DNA of 6,409 bases, from assembly GCA_005888675.1 (NCBI GenBank), contig VBBA01000118.1:1-6409 (forward strand), given 5' to 3'. Origin of the DNA: Candidatus Bathyarchaeota archaeon (lineage in GTDB: Archaea > Thermoproteota > Bathyarchaeia > 40CM-2-53-6). The translations under genes were made by a program, and so were the position numbers. Shown here in pieces: positions 1 through 5,529 of this stretch. Each line of letters starts with the position of its first letter. Within the stretch, counting starts at the first letter, position 1. The notes beneath the pieces were generated by a model that did no database searches, was not told where the DNA came from, and saw only the letters and a program-made list of their open reading frames with translations.

Positions 1-270
1 GTGATACTCGTCCCCTCGATTACGTCTGGGCTTTCCTAGGATTAATTGATGAAATTTGACTCCATTCTTCCCAAGCCACTCTAGCGTGACCTCACGATGC
101 TCTTCCGTCCTAGCTGTGAAGAAGCAAATGTAGTGCCCCTGATCGTACCATTCATTGATCTTCTTAATTGATTCCAAGTAGGGTTGAGCGACACCCATCA
201 ATTCCGGATGCTCATTGTCGACATGCTCACAGATACAGCCGTCGATGTCTAGGAGGAATATTTTGGGCAA
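1..270 (-). CDS. HAD-superfamily phosphatase-like protein, N-terminal part (cut by window edge)
   Basis: Reading the minus strand from 270 gives 90 codons without a stop, running off the left edge. The product begins PKIFLLDIDGCICEH, which carries HAD motif I (DxDG with both acidic residues: the nucleophile Asp and the acid/base Asp). Further on, FFTAR fits motif II (Thr), and LGKPRRNRGDEYH fits the motif III lysine region. The spacing resembles small single-domain HAD proteins related to 5'(3')-deoxynucleotidase or sugar-phosphate-type phosphatases; substrate unknown. The catalytic acidic motif IV would lie outside the window. The start is taken as TTG at 268-270, because the reading frame further upstream has no ATG or GTG near the motif I strand and family members begin just before it. 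An open frame on the plus strand (168-401) overlaps this gene antisense and is not coding. The family call is firm; the exact function and start are not. Confidence 0.75.
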   Translation of the reverse strand, partial: MPKIFLLDIDGCICEHVDNEHPELMGVAQPYLESIKKINEWYDQGHYICFFTARTEEHREVTLEWLGKNGVKFHQLILGKPRRNRGDEYH

Positions 271-401
271 GGATAACCTGTATCCAATACATGTATCTCC
301 CGTTTTTCAAGTATTCTAATTCAAAACATCCGACTGCAACTATTAAGGAGCCGGAAGCGTTTCAAAGTTTAGAACTCTATGAGAGATTGAGGGGGAAACA
401 T
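271..401. promoter_or_regulatory. Divergent intergenic region between the HAD gene and tiaS
   Basis: These 131 bp separate two divergent starts and so must hold promoters for both directions. It is AT-richer than the flanking genes. Candidate archaeal TATA elements are poorly defined: GTTTAGAA near 367-374 could serve tiaS with a short leader, and the AT-rich stretch around 303-325 could serve the HAD gene. Neither is a good consensus box, so I give no precise promoter. Confidence 0.35.
389..395 (+). promoter_or_regulatory. Shine-Dalgarno-like GAGGGGG before tiaS TTG start
   Basis: GAGGGGG at 389-395 lies 6 nt before TTG 402. It supports TTG 402 as the tiaS start over the in-frame ATG codons at 168 and 291. 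The product from 402 also begins just before the conserved first beta strand (FHIGIDDTDSP), as archaeal TiaS proteins do. Confidence 0.5.
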
Positions 402-1751
402 TTGAAAGTCGAGTTTCACATCGGCATTGACGATACCGACTCTCCGAGAGGAGGTTGTACTACATACACGATGAGTATCCTATCGGACAGACTGCAACAC
501 GAGGAGTTGGAACTCGACGGGTATCCCTGCCTTGTCCGGTTGAACCCGAACGTCCCGTGGAAGACCAGAGGTAACGCCGCCACGGCACTTCATCTCAAAG
601 TCCCGAAAACCAGAATTGGAGAAGTGAAAGAGGCGGCAATTGAGATTGTAGAGGAAACCTCAGATGTTTCTCAGCCGAACACTGATCCTGCCATCGTCTT
701 CCTCGAAGGACCAGTCCCATCCATTCTTCGACATTTCTATTCTAGGGCACTCACTGACATTCTAACGGTTGAAGAGGCTGAACAGTTGGCAGCGGAAGCG
801 GGTGTTGAATCCTGCCTGATCAAGGGTAACAGGGGCACAGTAGGAGCTCTGGCAGCGGTGGGGGCAGACCTCAACAGGGACGACCACACGTTTGAGATGA
901 TCGCTTACAGGAGAAAGGAAAATCGCGGGACCAAGAGAAAGGTGGACCCCGAGTCGGTTATGGAGATGAACTCGAAAATGGGTGATTCGACCTTCAACAA
1001 TCTCGATCCTGACACCGGACGCATCCTAGTTGCGCCTCATGGTCCAGATCCGGTCTTGTTTGGAGTCAGAGGGGAAGATCCATGGTCTGTCGCTGAAGCC
1101 TTCAAGATGATTCGTCCAAACGAGCCCGTCGAGAGAGCAACGCTGTTCAAGACAAACCAAGGAACCGACGCTCACTTTTCGCGATCCCGATGGATCACAG
1201 AGTTACAAGCGGACCAATCCGGAAACATCACAGGTGAAGTTATGACACACCCAGTGTCCAATTTAGGCGGCCACGTTTTCTTCCGTCTCTTAGACAACTC
1301 TGGCGAGGTGGACTGTGCGGCGTACGAACCGACTGGTCCGTTTAGAGACGAGGTTCTGTTGCTCGTTCCCGGCGATCGTATCAGGGCATTTGGCGGTGTT
1401 GGATCAGGTCCCTTAGGGGTTTTGACGTTCAATATGGAAAAATTCGAGGTTATTCATCTGGTCGAGTGCACTGAGTCGAAGAGACGATCATGCAAGAAGT
1501 GTGGTGGAAGCCTTGAGTCGATGGGCAGAGGACAGGGTGGTCGGTGCAGAAGATGTGGATACAGACTCTCAGGCCCGTTGAAGGATTTGATTCCGAAGCG
1601 AAGACAAATTCAACCGGGACTACATATGCCTCCTCCAAGAGCTCTTAGACATCTGACCAAACCATTTTCTAGGATCGAACGACAGAAGACGAATATACCT
1701 TCTAGGTCCCTGCGAGGAACCTCGATCAGAAATCAGCTTTTCAAGGGTTAA
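402..1751 (+). CDS. tiaS: tRNA(Ile2) 2-agmatinylcytidine synthetase TiaS
   Basis: TiaS uses ATP and agmatine to convert C34 of the CAU anticodon of tRNA-Ile2 to agmatidine, so that the tRNA reads AUA rather than AUG; it is found in archaea only. From TTG 402 the product is 449 aa, near the family's usual length of about 420-450. Residues 5-15 (FHIGIDDTDSP) carry the conserved DDTD motif, followed by GGCTTYT. GNRGTVGALAAVGA (about 142-155), HGPDPVLFGVRGE and FKTNQGTDAHF (about 248-258) belong to the kinase-like (TCKD) and ferredoxin-like domains. An OB-fold with GEVMTHPVSNLGGHVFF starts near 273. A zinc ribbon follows with CKKC at 364-367 and CRRC at 382-385, then a tail with PPPRALRHLTKP. The open frame extends up to 168, but that part overlaps the opposite-strand HAD gene and has no family similarity, so I chose TTG 402, which has an SD-like site. 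An initiator tRNA with the same CAU anticodon follows 37 bp downstream. Confidence 0.93.
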   Translation: MKVEFHIGIDDTDSPRGGCTTYTMSILSDRLQHEELELDGYPCLVRLNPNVPWKTRGNAATALHLKVPKTRIGEVKEAAIEIVEETSDVSQPNTDPAIVFLEGPVPSILRHFYSRALTDILTVEEAEQLAAEAGVESCLIKGNRGTVGALAAVGADLNRDDHTFEMIAYRRKENRGTKRKVDPESVMEMNSKMGDSTFNNLDPDTGRILVAPHGPDPVLFGVRGEDPWSVAEAFKMIRPNEPVERATLFKTNQGTDAHFSRSRWITELQADQSGNITGEVMTHPVSNLGGHVFFRLLDNSGEVDCAAYEPTGPFRDEVLLLVPGDRIRAFGGVGSGPLGVLTFNMEKFEVIHLVECTESKRRSCKKCGGSLESMGRGQGGRCRRCGYRLSGPLKDLIPKRRQIQPGLHMPPPRALRHLTKPFSRIERQKTNIPSRSLRGTSIRNQLFKG

Positions 1752-1753
1752 CC

Positions 1754-1763
1754 TTTTTAAAAA
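1754..1763 (+). promoter_or_regulatory. TATA box of the tRNA gene
   Basis: TTTTTAAAAA sits 3 bp after the tiaS stop codon. Its centre is about 30 bp before the first base of the tRNA (1789). This is the expected distance for an archaeal TATA box driving transcription from about 1784, which gives a pre-tRNA leader of a few bases. Confidence 0.6.
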
Positions 1764-1803
1764 CTCTTAGGGCGGCCCTTCCCTCAGTAGCGGGGTGGGG
1801 TAG

Positions 1804-1828
1804 ATTCTCCAATTAGCGAGAAGCCTAT
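1804..1828 (+). other. tRNA intron 1 (25 nt), D-loop, position 15/16
   Basis: Predicted bulge-helix-bulge: the 5' bulge AGA (1802-1804) is cut after its second base, and the 3' bulge ATC (1827-1829) is cut after its second base. The central 4-bp helix is GGGT (1798-1801) with GCCT (1823-1826), containing two G-U pairs. The intron helix is TTCTC (1805-1809) with GAGAA (1818-1822) around an 8-nt loop. The outer helix is only about 2 bp, so this is a relaxed motif. The central helix borrows the D-stem strand GGGT, so the mature D-stem can form only after splicing. Confidence 0.85.
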
Positions 1829-1863
1829 CCAGGTTTAACCCGCAGGGCTCATAACCCTGAGAT

Positions 1864-1905
1864 TGGTTTCAGTTCCTCTTGGAAGAGGAATGAGAGACCC
1901 TCAAG
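1864..1905 (+). other. tRNA intron 2 (42 nt), variable loop, position 47/48
   Basis: This has the clearest splice motif of the three. The central helix TGAG (1858-1861) with CTCA (1900-1903) is fully paired. The 5' bulge is ATT (1862-1864), cut before its last T, and the 3' bulge is AGC (1904-1906), cut before C48. The intron helix GGTTTC (1865-1870) with GAGACC (1894-1899) gives 6 bp with one G-U. Inside is a further perfect 7-bp hairpin, TTCCTCT (1873-1879) with AGAGGAA (1884-1890) around a TGGA loop. Excision restores the variable loop AGATC. Confidence 0.88.
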
Positions 1906-1917
1906 CGGTGGTTCGAA

Positions 1918-1942
1918 AGGGCCCGCGATAAAGCCCGGAAAG
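1918..1942 (+). other. tRNA intron 3 (25 nt), T-loop, position 59/60
   Basis: The outer helix is the T-stem itself (GGTGG 1907-1911 with CCACC 1944-1948). The central helix TTCG (1912-1915) with GGAA (1937-1940) has three pairs and one G-G mismatch. The 5' bulge is AAA (1916-1918) and the 3' bulge AGT (1941-1943), each cut before its last base. The intron helix GGGC (1919-1922) with GCCC (1933-1936) closes a 10-nt loop. Excision gives the standard T-loop TTCGAAT. Confidence 0.87.
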
Positions 1943-1979
1943 TCCACCCCCCGCTACCAAATCGTGAAAGGACAATCAA

Positions 1980-1984
1980 TTTTT
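1980..1984 (+). terminator. T5 tract after the tRNA gene
   Basis: A run of five T lies 20 bp after the encoded CCA, with no hairpin. Oligo-T tracts are the usual archaeal intrinsic termination signal. It could equally be an AT-rich promoter element for serS, 38 bp further on. Confidence 0.4.
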
Positions 1985-2021
1985 CTACCGGCCCCAAGAG
2001 TCATCACATCGTAACAGACCG

Positions 2022-3305
2022 ATGCTAGATATCAAACTCGTTAGAGAAAACCCTAACCTCGTCAAGGAGAACCTTCGAAGGCGAGGAACGCTGGACAAGG
2101 TCCCAGAGGTCGACCGTCTCCTCGAATTGGACAATAAATGGCGACAGTTCCTCCAAGAGACTGAGGCACTGAGGAGAAAGCGGAACGAGATAACTCAAGA
2201 GATTGCCAAAGCCCGATCCAAAAAAGAGGATGCGTCGCTCCTTCTGAGACAGGCAGAACAAATTCCTGAGCAGATCAAGAAGATAGAGGGTGAAGCCGAT
2301 AGGATCAAGGACATTGTCGAACAAATCCTCCTCAATCTCCCGAACCTTGTCGATCCTTCAGTCCCATTCGGTAAGGATGATAATGACAATGTCGAAGTGA
2401 AGCGTTGGGGAGAACCTCCAAGGTTCCCGTTCAAACCCTTGGATCATATCGACATTGGCGTCAAGCAGGGATTAATCGACATGGAGAAAGCCGCGAAAGT
2501 TGCCGGCGCACGTTTCTATTATCTCAAGGGAGACCTTGTCCGGCTAAATCAAGCAATAATTAGATACGGCCTTGACTTCATCAATAAGAAGAGATACGAG
2601 CTCTACCAGCCGCCCTATCTTCTTCGTAGGGAAGTAGTCGCTGGCGCAGTAGCACTCGCGGACTTTGAGGAGGTCATCTACAAGGTCGAGGGAGAGGACC
2701 TGTATCTTCTGGCTACGGCAGAGCACGCGCTGTTAGGACTGCACATGGATGACATCATTCTGGCGGACAGGTTACCCCTGAAGTATGCCGCCATTAGTCC
2801 TTGCTTCAGGAAGGAGGCAGGTGCGCATGGACGAGATACCAAAGGTATCTTCCGGGTTCATCAGTTCGAGAAGGTGGAACAGTTCATTTTCTCACGTCCA
2901 GAAGACTCGTGGAAGTTGCATGAGGAGTTGTTGGTCAACGTGGAGGAGTTCTTCCAATCATTGAAGATCCCCTACAGGATCGTCAATGTTTGCACTGGAG
3001 ATCTGGGAACAGTGGCAGCGAAGAAGTACGACTTGGAGGCCTGGCTTCCCGGCCAGGGAAAGTATCGGGAGATGGCATCGTGCAGTAATTGCACCAGCTA
3101 TCAATCAGTCCGGTCAAAGGTCCGGTATCGAGAGAAGACAAGCGAGCCCACAAAGTACCCGCATACGCTAAACAGCACACTGGTCGCTACCGAGAGGGCG
3201 ATAGTGGCGATACTAGAGAACAATCAAAGGGAAGATGGAACGGTCACCGTACCAAATGTACTCCAATCATACATGAACGGGCAGGAACAAATCCCAACAA
3301 AATAA
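2022..3305 (+). CDS. serS: Seryl-tRNA synthetase (bacterial-type)
   Basis: SerRS charges tRNA-Ser with serine through a seryl-adenylate intermediate in the cytosol. The 427-aa product has the usual family length. Residues 1 to about 107 form the long charged coiled-coil arm that grips the tRNA-Ser variable arm (MLDIKLVRENPNLVKENLRRR onward). The class II core carries the serine-binding TAE motif (232-234), motif 2 with FRKEAG and the ordering loop (from 262), the ASCSNC segment, and motif 3 LNST..ATERAIVAILENNQ (about 383-402), including its conserved Arg. The LNST form is the one seen in archaeal SerRS of the common type. It is not the rare methanogenic SerRS with an N-terminal zinc-dependent architecture. 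ATG 2022 fits the family start MLDIK. There is no SD-like sequence just upstream, so the message may be leaderless or have a very short leader. Confidence 0.96.
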   Translation: MLDIKLVRENPNLVKENLRRRGTLDKVPEVDRLLELDNKWRQFLQETEALRRKRNEITQEIAKARSKKEDASLLLRQAEQIPEQIKKIEGEADRIKDIVEQILLNLPNLVDPSVPFGKDDNDNVEVKRWGEPPRFPFKPLDHIDIGVKQGLIDMEKAAKVAGARFYYLKGDLVRLNQAIIRYGLDFINKKRYELYQPPYLLRREVVAGAVALADFEEVIYKVEGEDLYLLATAEHALLGLHMDDIILADRLPLKYAAISPCFRKEAGAHGRDTKGIFRVHQFEKVEQFIFSRPEDSWKLHEELLVNVEEFFQSLKIPYRIVNVCTGDLGTVAAKKYDLEAWLPGQGKYREMASCSNCTSYQSVRSKVRYREKTSEPTKYPHTLNSTLVATERAIVAILENNQREDGTVTVPNVLQSYMNGQEQIPTK

Positions 3306-3433
3306 ACCCGACTTGAATACCAACAAATAACAAGCTATTGCCAATCTCTTCGACACGAACCTCATCATCGAAGTAGCCAGTATAGGTCAATCATCGATCT
3401 CACTGCTTCAACGCAGAGCTGAGGAGCGCACAG
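3306..3433. other. Intergenic region between serS and the DCC gene
   Basis: I see no supported gene on either strand, no tRNA and no repeat. The base composition is like its surroundings and no T-rich terminator stands out after serS. Confidence 0.5.
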
Positions 3434-3443
3434 AAAGTATAAG
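3434..3443 (+). promoter_or_regulatory. Possible TATA box for the DCC gene
   Basis: AAAGTATAAG lies about 36 bp before the ATG at 3475. An archaeal TATA box here would start transcription near 3464 and give a leader of about 10 nt. This rests on motif and spacing only. Confidence 0.35.
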
Positions 3444-3474
3444 CCACAATCATTCCATAATAGATACGGGATCG

Positions 3475-3753
3475 ATGGAATTGCCACAAGATCGTCCCGT
3501 CTTACTTTACGATAACGACTGCAGTATCTGCTCCCGCTTTGCCCATCTAGCTCAGAAGACGTCAAAGGGTTGCGTGAAACCGGTCGGTCATTTCACGACA
3601 GAGGGATCAAAGATAAAATCTGATTTCTTCCGGGCGGAAGACAGACCAGAGGAAATGTTCTGGATACTTGTCCAGGAAGTGGGATACGGTGGAAGAAGTG
3701 GATTAATGCCATTGCTAAGAGAAGTTATCCGTGGCAGGCTGATAATGTCTTGA
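3475..3753 (+). CDS. Small DCC-family (DUF393) thiol-disulfide oxidoreductase-like protein
   Basis: The 92-aa product opens with VLLYDNDCSICSRFA, the DUF393 signature (YDxDCxxC) with Cys16 and Cys19 in a CxxC pair. The C-terminal part, MFWILVQEVGYGGRSGLMPLLREVI, matches the later beta strand, glycine and helix of the family. DUF393 proteins are small, probably thioredoxin-like, and are thought to act on disulfides; their true substrates are mostly unknown. Many members are 110-140 aa, so this copy is short. It is either a compact archaeal form or slightly truncated, since the frames after its stop contain Arg-rich open sequence but nothing I recognise as the missing C-terminus. ATG 3475 fits the family start, without a clear SD site. 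No membrane segment or signal peptide is present, so it is likely cytosolic. Confidence 0.72.
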   Translation: MELPQDRPVLLYDNDCSICSRFAHLAQKTSKGCVKPVGHFTTEGSKIKSDFFRAEDRPEEMFWILVQEVGYGGRSGLMPLLREVIRGRLIMS

Positions 3754-3772
3754 CAGAAAACAACGGCGCTTC

Positions 3773-3865
3773 ATGTCCACGCCCAAGGAATGCGGTGAGA
3801 AGAGTGTTGGGAGTTCTGAGGACCGGGAGAGTTGTAAAGAGACGTACAAGGACCAGCTAAGCTAG
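3773..3865 (+). CDS. Doubtful 30-codon ORF, charged and Cys-containing
   Basis: ATG 3773 opens a 30-codon frame ending at TAG 3863-3865. The product begins MSTPKECGEKSVGSSEDRES and continues with further Lys, Glu and Cys residues. It is very hydrophilic, has Cys at residues 7 and 21, and resembles no family I know. It starts 19 bp after the DCC gene stop and ends 2 bp before the hairpin at 3868-3884, an arrangement that would suit a small gene. Against it, there is no SD-like site, and an open frame of this length is common by chance. Confidence 0.15.
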   Translation: MSTPKECGEKSVGSSEDRESCKETYKDQLS

Positions 3866-3867
3866 GA

Positions 3868-3884
3868 CCGGGACTTTTTCCCGG
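3868..3884 (+). terminator. Hairpin with T-rich loop
   Basis: CCGGGA (3868-3873) pairs with TCCCGG (3879-3884) around a CTTTT loop. A run of five T (3875-3879) lies within the hairpin rather than after it, so it is not a classical intrinsic terminator. On position, it could end transcription from the DCC gene. The 5' arm is also present at 3823-3828, so an alternative pairing exists. Confidence 0.3.
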
Positions 3885-4160
3885 CACGCCAAGCCTCAGG
3901 CTCTTGTCCGCATCGTATCCCATCATTCTTGTCAACACCTAATCTCCATCTTACTAGTTGGCAAAGGGCAAGGTTACCCAGTCGCCAGATTCTAACAGAT
4001 TGACCTCCTCGCCTACATTACCTATTTCAGTTTAGTGGCTCTTCTATTCAGAATAAGGTCATAACCAATTCCTGTCAAATAATCGTTGTGAGTTCAAAAG
4101 GCTGGTTTCATTCCCATGAAAGCGGAACGTTGAAATCCCATACCCCAACCTCCCCTATCC

Positions 4161-4622
4161 ATGTCCCAGTCACTATCCAACCTGAAGCCAGGACTTCCAG
4201 CACCAAGCTTCTCTGCCCCCGATGCAAACGGAGAAATTGTCCGATTGACTGATTATCGTGGCAAGAAAGTAGTCCTCTACTTCTATCCGAAAGATGACAC
4301 TCCAGGATGCACGGTCGAATCATGTGGATTAAGAGACAACTACGACAAGATCAGAGAGCTGGGAGCAGAGGTTCTAGGAGTCAGTGTTGACGATGCGGTC
4401 TCGCATCGAAAATTCACCGACAAGTACAATCTACCCTTCCGACTTGTCGCGGACGTCGATAAGAAGATATCAAGGGCATATGGCGTACTGAATGAAGAAC
4501 GAGGAATGGACCGGAGGGTCACATTCCTAATTGATGCGCAGGGACGGATCGAGAAAATATTCGACCCAGTGAAAGCTGACCAGCACCCAGCAGAAGTCGT
4601 CGGCTCTCTAACGAAACCGTGA
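4161..4622 (+). CDS. bcp: Peroxiredoxin, BCP/PrxQ type
   Basis: This is a thiol peroxidase that reduces hydrogen peroxide and organic hydroperoxides, using thioredoxin-like donors, in the cytosol. The 153-aa product has the thioredoxin-fold layout of AhpC/TSA proteins. LPAPSFSAPDANGE is the first strand region. VVLYFYPKDDTPGCTVESC carries the peroxidatic Cys50 (in PGCT, with the catalytic Thr47) and the resolving Cys55 five residues later, the atypical 2-Cys arrangement of the BCP/PrxQ group. Arg119 in DRRVTFLID fits the active-site Arg. ATG 4161 is the first usable start, because the frame is closed just upstream by TGA. No SD-like site is seen; the leader is C-rich. It is followed after 52 bp by nfo in the same direction, with a pyrimidine-rich gap that could hold a weak terminator. 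Confidence 0.95.
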   Translation: MSQSLSNLKPGLPAPSFSAPDANGEIVRLTDYRGKKVVLYFYPKDDTPGCTVESCGLRDNYDKIRELGAEVLGVSVDDAVSHRKFTDKYNLPFRLVADVDKKISRAYGVLNEERGMDRRVTFLIDAQGRIEKIFDPVKADQHPAEVVGSLTKP

Positions 4623-4659
4623 CTTTTCTCCCAATTCCCTTTCCAAAATCCTCGCCTCC

Positions 4660-4674
4660 TAGGAAGCGTTCCTA
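4660..4674 (+). repeat. Inverted repeat just before the nfo start
   Basis: TAGGAA (4660-4665) and TTCCTA (4669-4674) are perfect 6-bp arms around GCG, ending at the base before TTG 4675. The left arm contains the only SD-like bases (AGGAAG), so an RNA hairpin would hide them. It could also be a small operator-like site on DNA, or chance. Confidence 0.35.
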
Positions 4675-5520
4675 TTGCCTTTGAAAGTAGGCATGCACGT
4701 GTCGATCGCAGGCACTATAGATCTAGCAGTCGACAGAGCCGTCGAATCAAATTGCGACACTTTCCAGATCTTTACCCGCAATCCTCGAGGCTGGAAAGTA
4801 AGCAATCTGGACCATGAGGAAGTCGAGAAATTCAAGTCAAAGTTGAGACAACACAACATTGGACCGGTTGTCTCGCATATGCCGTATCTCCCAAATCTTT
4901 CAAGTCCGAAAGACGATTTTTACGAAAAATCCGTCGAAGCACTTGTAGGCGAGGTTGAGCGATGCACCCTGCTCAAGATTCAGTATATTGTTATTCATCT
5001 CGGAAGCCATCTAGGGCTTGGACGAGACGCCGGATTGAAGCGGCTTGTGGGAGCGTTGAATCCAGCGACCGCGAAAATCAAAGGAGACCTGAAAATTCTC
5101 CTTGAAAATACGGCGGGCCAAGCGAATAGTATGGGCTCAAAGTTTGAAGAATTGCGGGAGATAATTGACAAGTCTCGACACCCCAAACGGCTTGGCATTT
5201 GTCTCGATAGTTGCCACCTCTACGCCGCTGGTTATGACCTGCACACTTCAAAGAGCGTCAAAGCAACAATGGAAAGATTCGAGGAGATTGTTGGTGTCGA
5301 GGAGTTGAAGGTGATCCATCTCAATGATTCGAAGAATGGTTTAGGCTCAGGCCTGGACCGTCACGAACACATTGGAATGGGCTACATCGGAGAGGAAGGC
5401 TTCAGGGCCCTGCTACACCACCCAACAGTCAGGGAGCTACCTCTGATCTTAGAAACCCCCATTGATGAGAGACGTGATGATCAGGAGAACCTCAAGATGA
5501 CCCGTGAGCTAGGGAAATAG
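4675..5520 (+). CDS. nfo: Endonuclease IV (AP endonuclease, Nfo)
   Basis: Endonuclease IV cuts the backbone 5' of abasic sites and clears blocked 3' ends during base excision repair. The 281-aa TIM-barrel protein is close to the 285 aa of the E. coli enzyme. All nine trinuclear zinc ligands can be found: His68 (SHMPYLPN), His108 (IHLGSHLG), Glu144 (LENTAGQ), Asp178 and His181 (LDSCHLYAAG), His215 (IHLND), Asp228 and His230 (LDRHEHIGMG) and Glu260 (LILETP). Each is numbered one below its E. coli counterpart. The start is TTG 4675; TTG 4681 (product MKVGMHVSIAG) is an equally good alternative, nearer to the E. coli N-terminus. A small inverted repeat abuts the start. nth follows after 9 bp, so the two repair genes are very likely co-transcribed. 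Confidence 0.95.
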   Translation: MPLKVGMHVSIAGTIDLAVDRAVESNCDTFQIFTRNPRGWKVSNLDHEEVEKFKSKLRQHNIGPVVSHMPYLPNLSSPKDDFYEKSVEALVGEVERCTLLKIQYIVIHLGSHLGLGRDAGLKRLVGALNPATAKIKGDLKILLENTAGQANSMGSKFEELREIIDKSRHPKRLGICLDSCHLYAAGYDLHTSKSVKATMERFEEIVGVEELKVIHLNDSKNGLGSGLDRHEHIGMGYIGEEGFRALLHHPTVRELPLILETPIDERRDDQENLKMTRELGK

Positions 5521-5523
5521 GAT
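5519..5523 (+). promoter_or_regulatory. SD-like AGGAT overlapping the nfo stop, for nth
   Basis: AGGAT starts inside the nfo TAG stop codon and lies 6 nt before TTG 5530. This favours TTG 5530 as the nth start and suggests translation of nth is coupled to the end of nfo. Confidence 0.4.
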
Positions 5524-5529
5524 CAAGCT

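Larger units (their letters stand above)
1789..1959 (+). tRNA. Initiator tRNA-Met(CAT) with three introns
   Basis: The acceptor strand AGCGGGG (1789-1795) pairs with CCCCGCT (1949-1955), followed by A73 and an encoded CCA (1957-1959). The anticodon arm CAGGG-CTCATAA-CCCTG (1843-1859) has CAT at 1850-1852 and the three G-C pairs typical of initiators; A1-U72 is the archaeal initiator hallmark. The 171-bp gene is 92 nt too long. Removing 1804-1828, 1864-1905 and 1918-1942 leaves 76 nt plus CCA. The mature D-stem is GGGT/ACCC with an 11-nt D-loop (A14, G15, G18G19 and A21 all in place), the variable loop is AGATC, and the T-arm is GGTGG-TTCGAAT-CCACC. Every stem is then fully paired and every invariant base is present. 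No intron lies at the usual position 37/38. A TATA box lies upstream and a T5 tract downstream. Confidence 0.95.
3754..4160. other. 407-bp intergenic region with small inverted repeats
   Basis: No gene is clearly supported. In order it holds: a 30-codon ORF (3773-3865); two copies of AGGACCGGGA (3819-3828 and 3864-3873); a 6-bp hairpin (3868-3884); a short palindrome AGCCT-C-AGGCT (3892-3902); then plain AT-richer sequence. AAATAAT at 4077-4083 is a possible TATA element for bcp, with a leader of about 55 nt. A five-codon ORF (4116-4133) lies upstream of and in frame with bcp, but closed by TGA. Confidence 0.45.

Noticed and set aside
168..401. N-terminal extension of tiaS from ATG 168 or ATG 291
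   Set aside because: It overlaps the opposite-strand HAD gene (from 168) or lies in the divergent promoter region (from 291), shows no family similarity, and TTG 402 has an SD-like site and the expected N-terminus.
1770..1779. Near-palindrome GGGC-G-GCCC between TATA box and tRNA as a terminator for tiaS
   Set aside because: It has no T run after it, is very short, and falls where the tRNA transcript should start.
1827..1830. Alternative D-stem for the tRNA using ATCC at 1827-1830
   Set aside because: It would leave about 12 unexplained bases before the anticodon stem and puts the GG of the D-loop in the wrong place. ACCC at 1838-1841 gives a perfect stem and all invariant bases.
2986..3316. 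Plus-strand open frames of 61 and 75 codons inside serS
   Set aside because: They are out-of-frame shadows of serS with Arg- and Ser-rich random composition and no known family.
3365..3565. 66-codon open frame on the minus strand
   Set aside because: It overlaps the DCC gene antisense, has no recognisable motif, and fits a chance open frame opposite a real gene.
5473..5479. GTGATGA resembling a C box of a C/D-box RNA inside nfo
   Set aside because: There is no matching D box (CTGA) or C'/D' pair at suitable spacing, and it lies within a clear protein-coding region.
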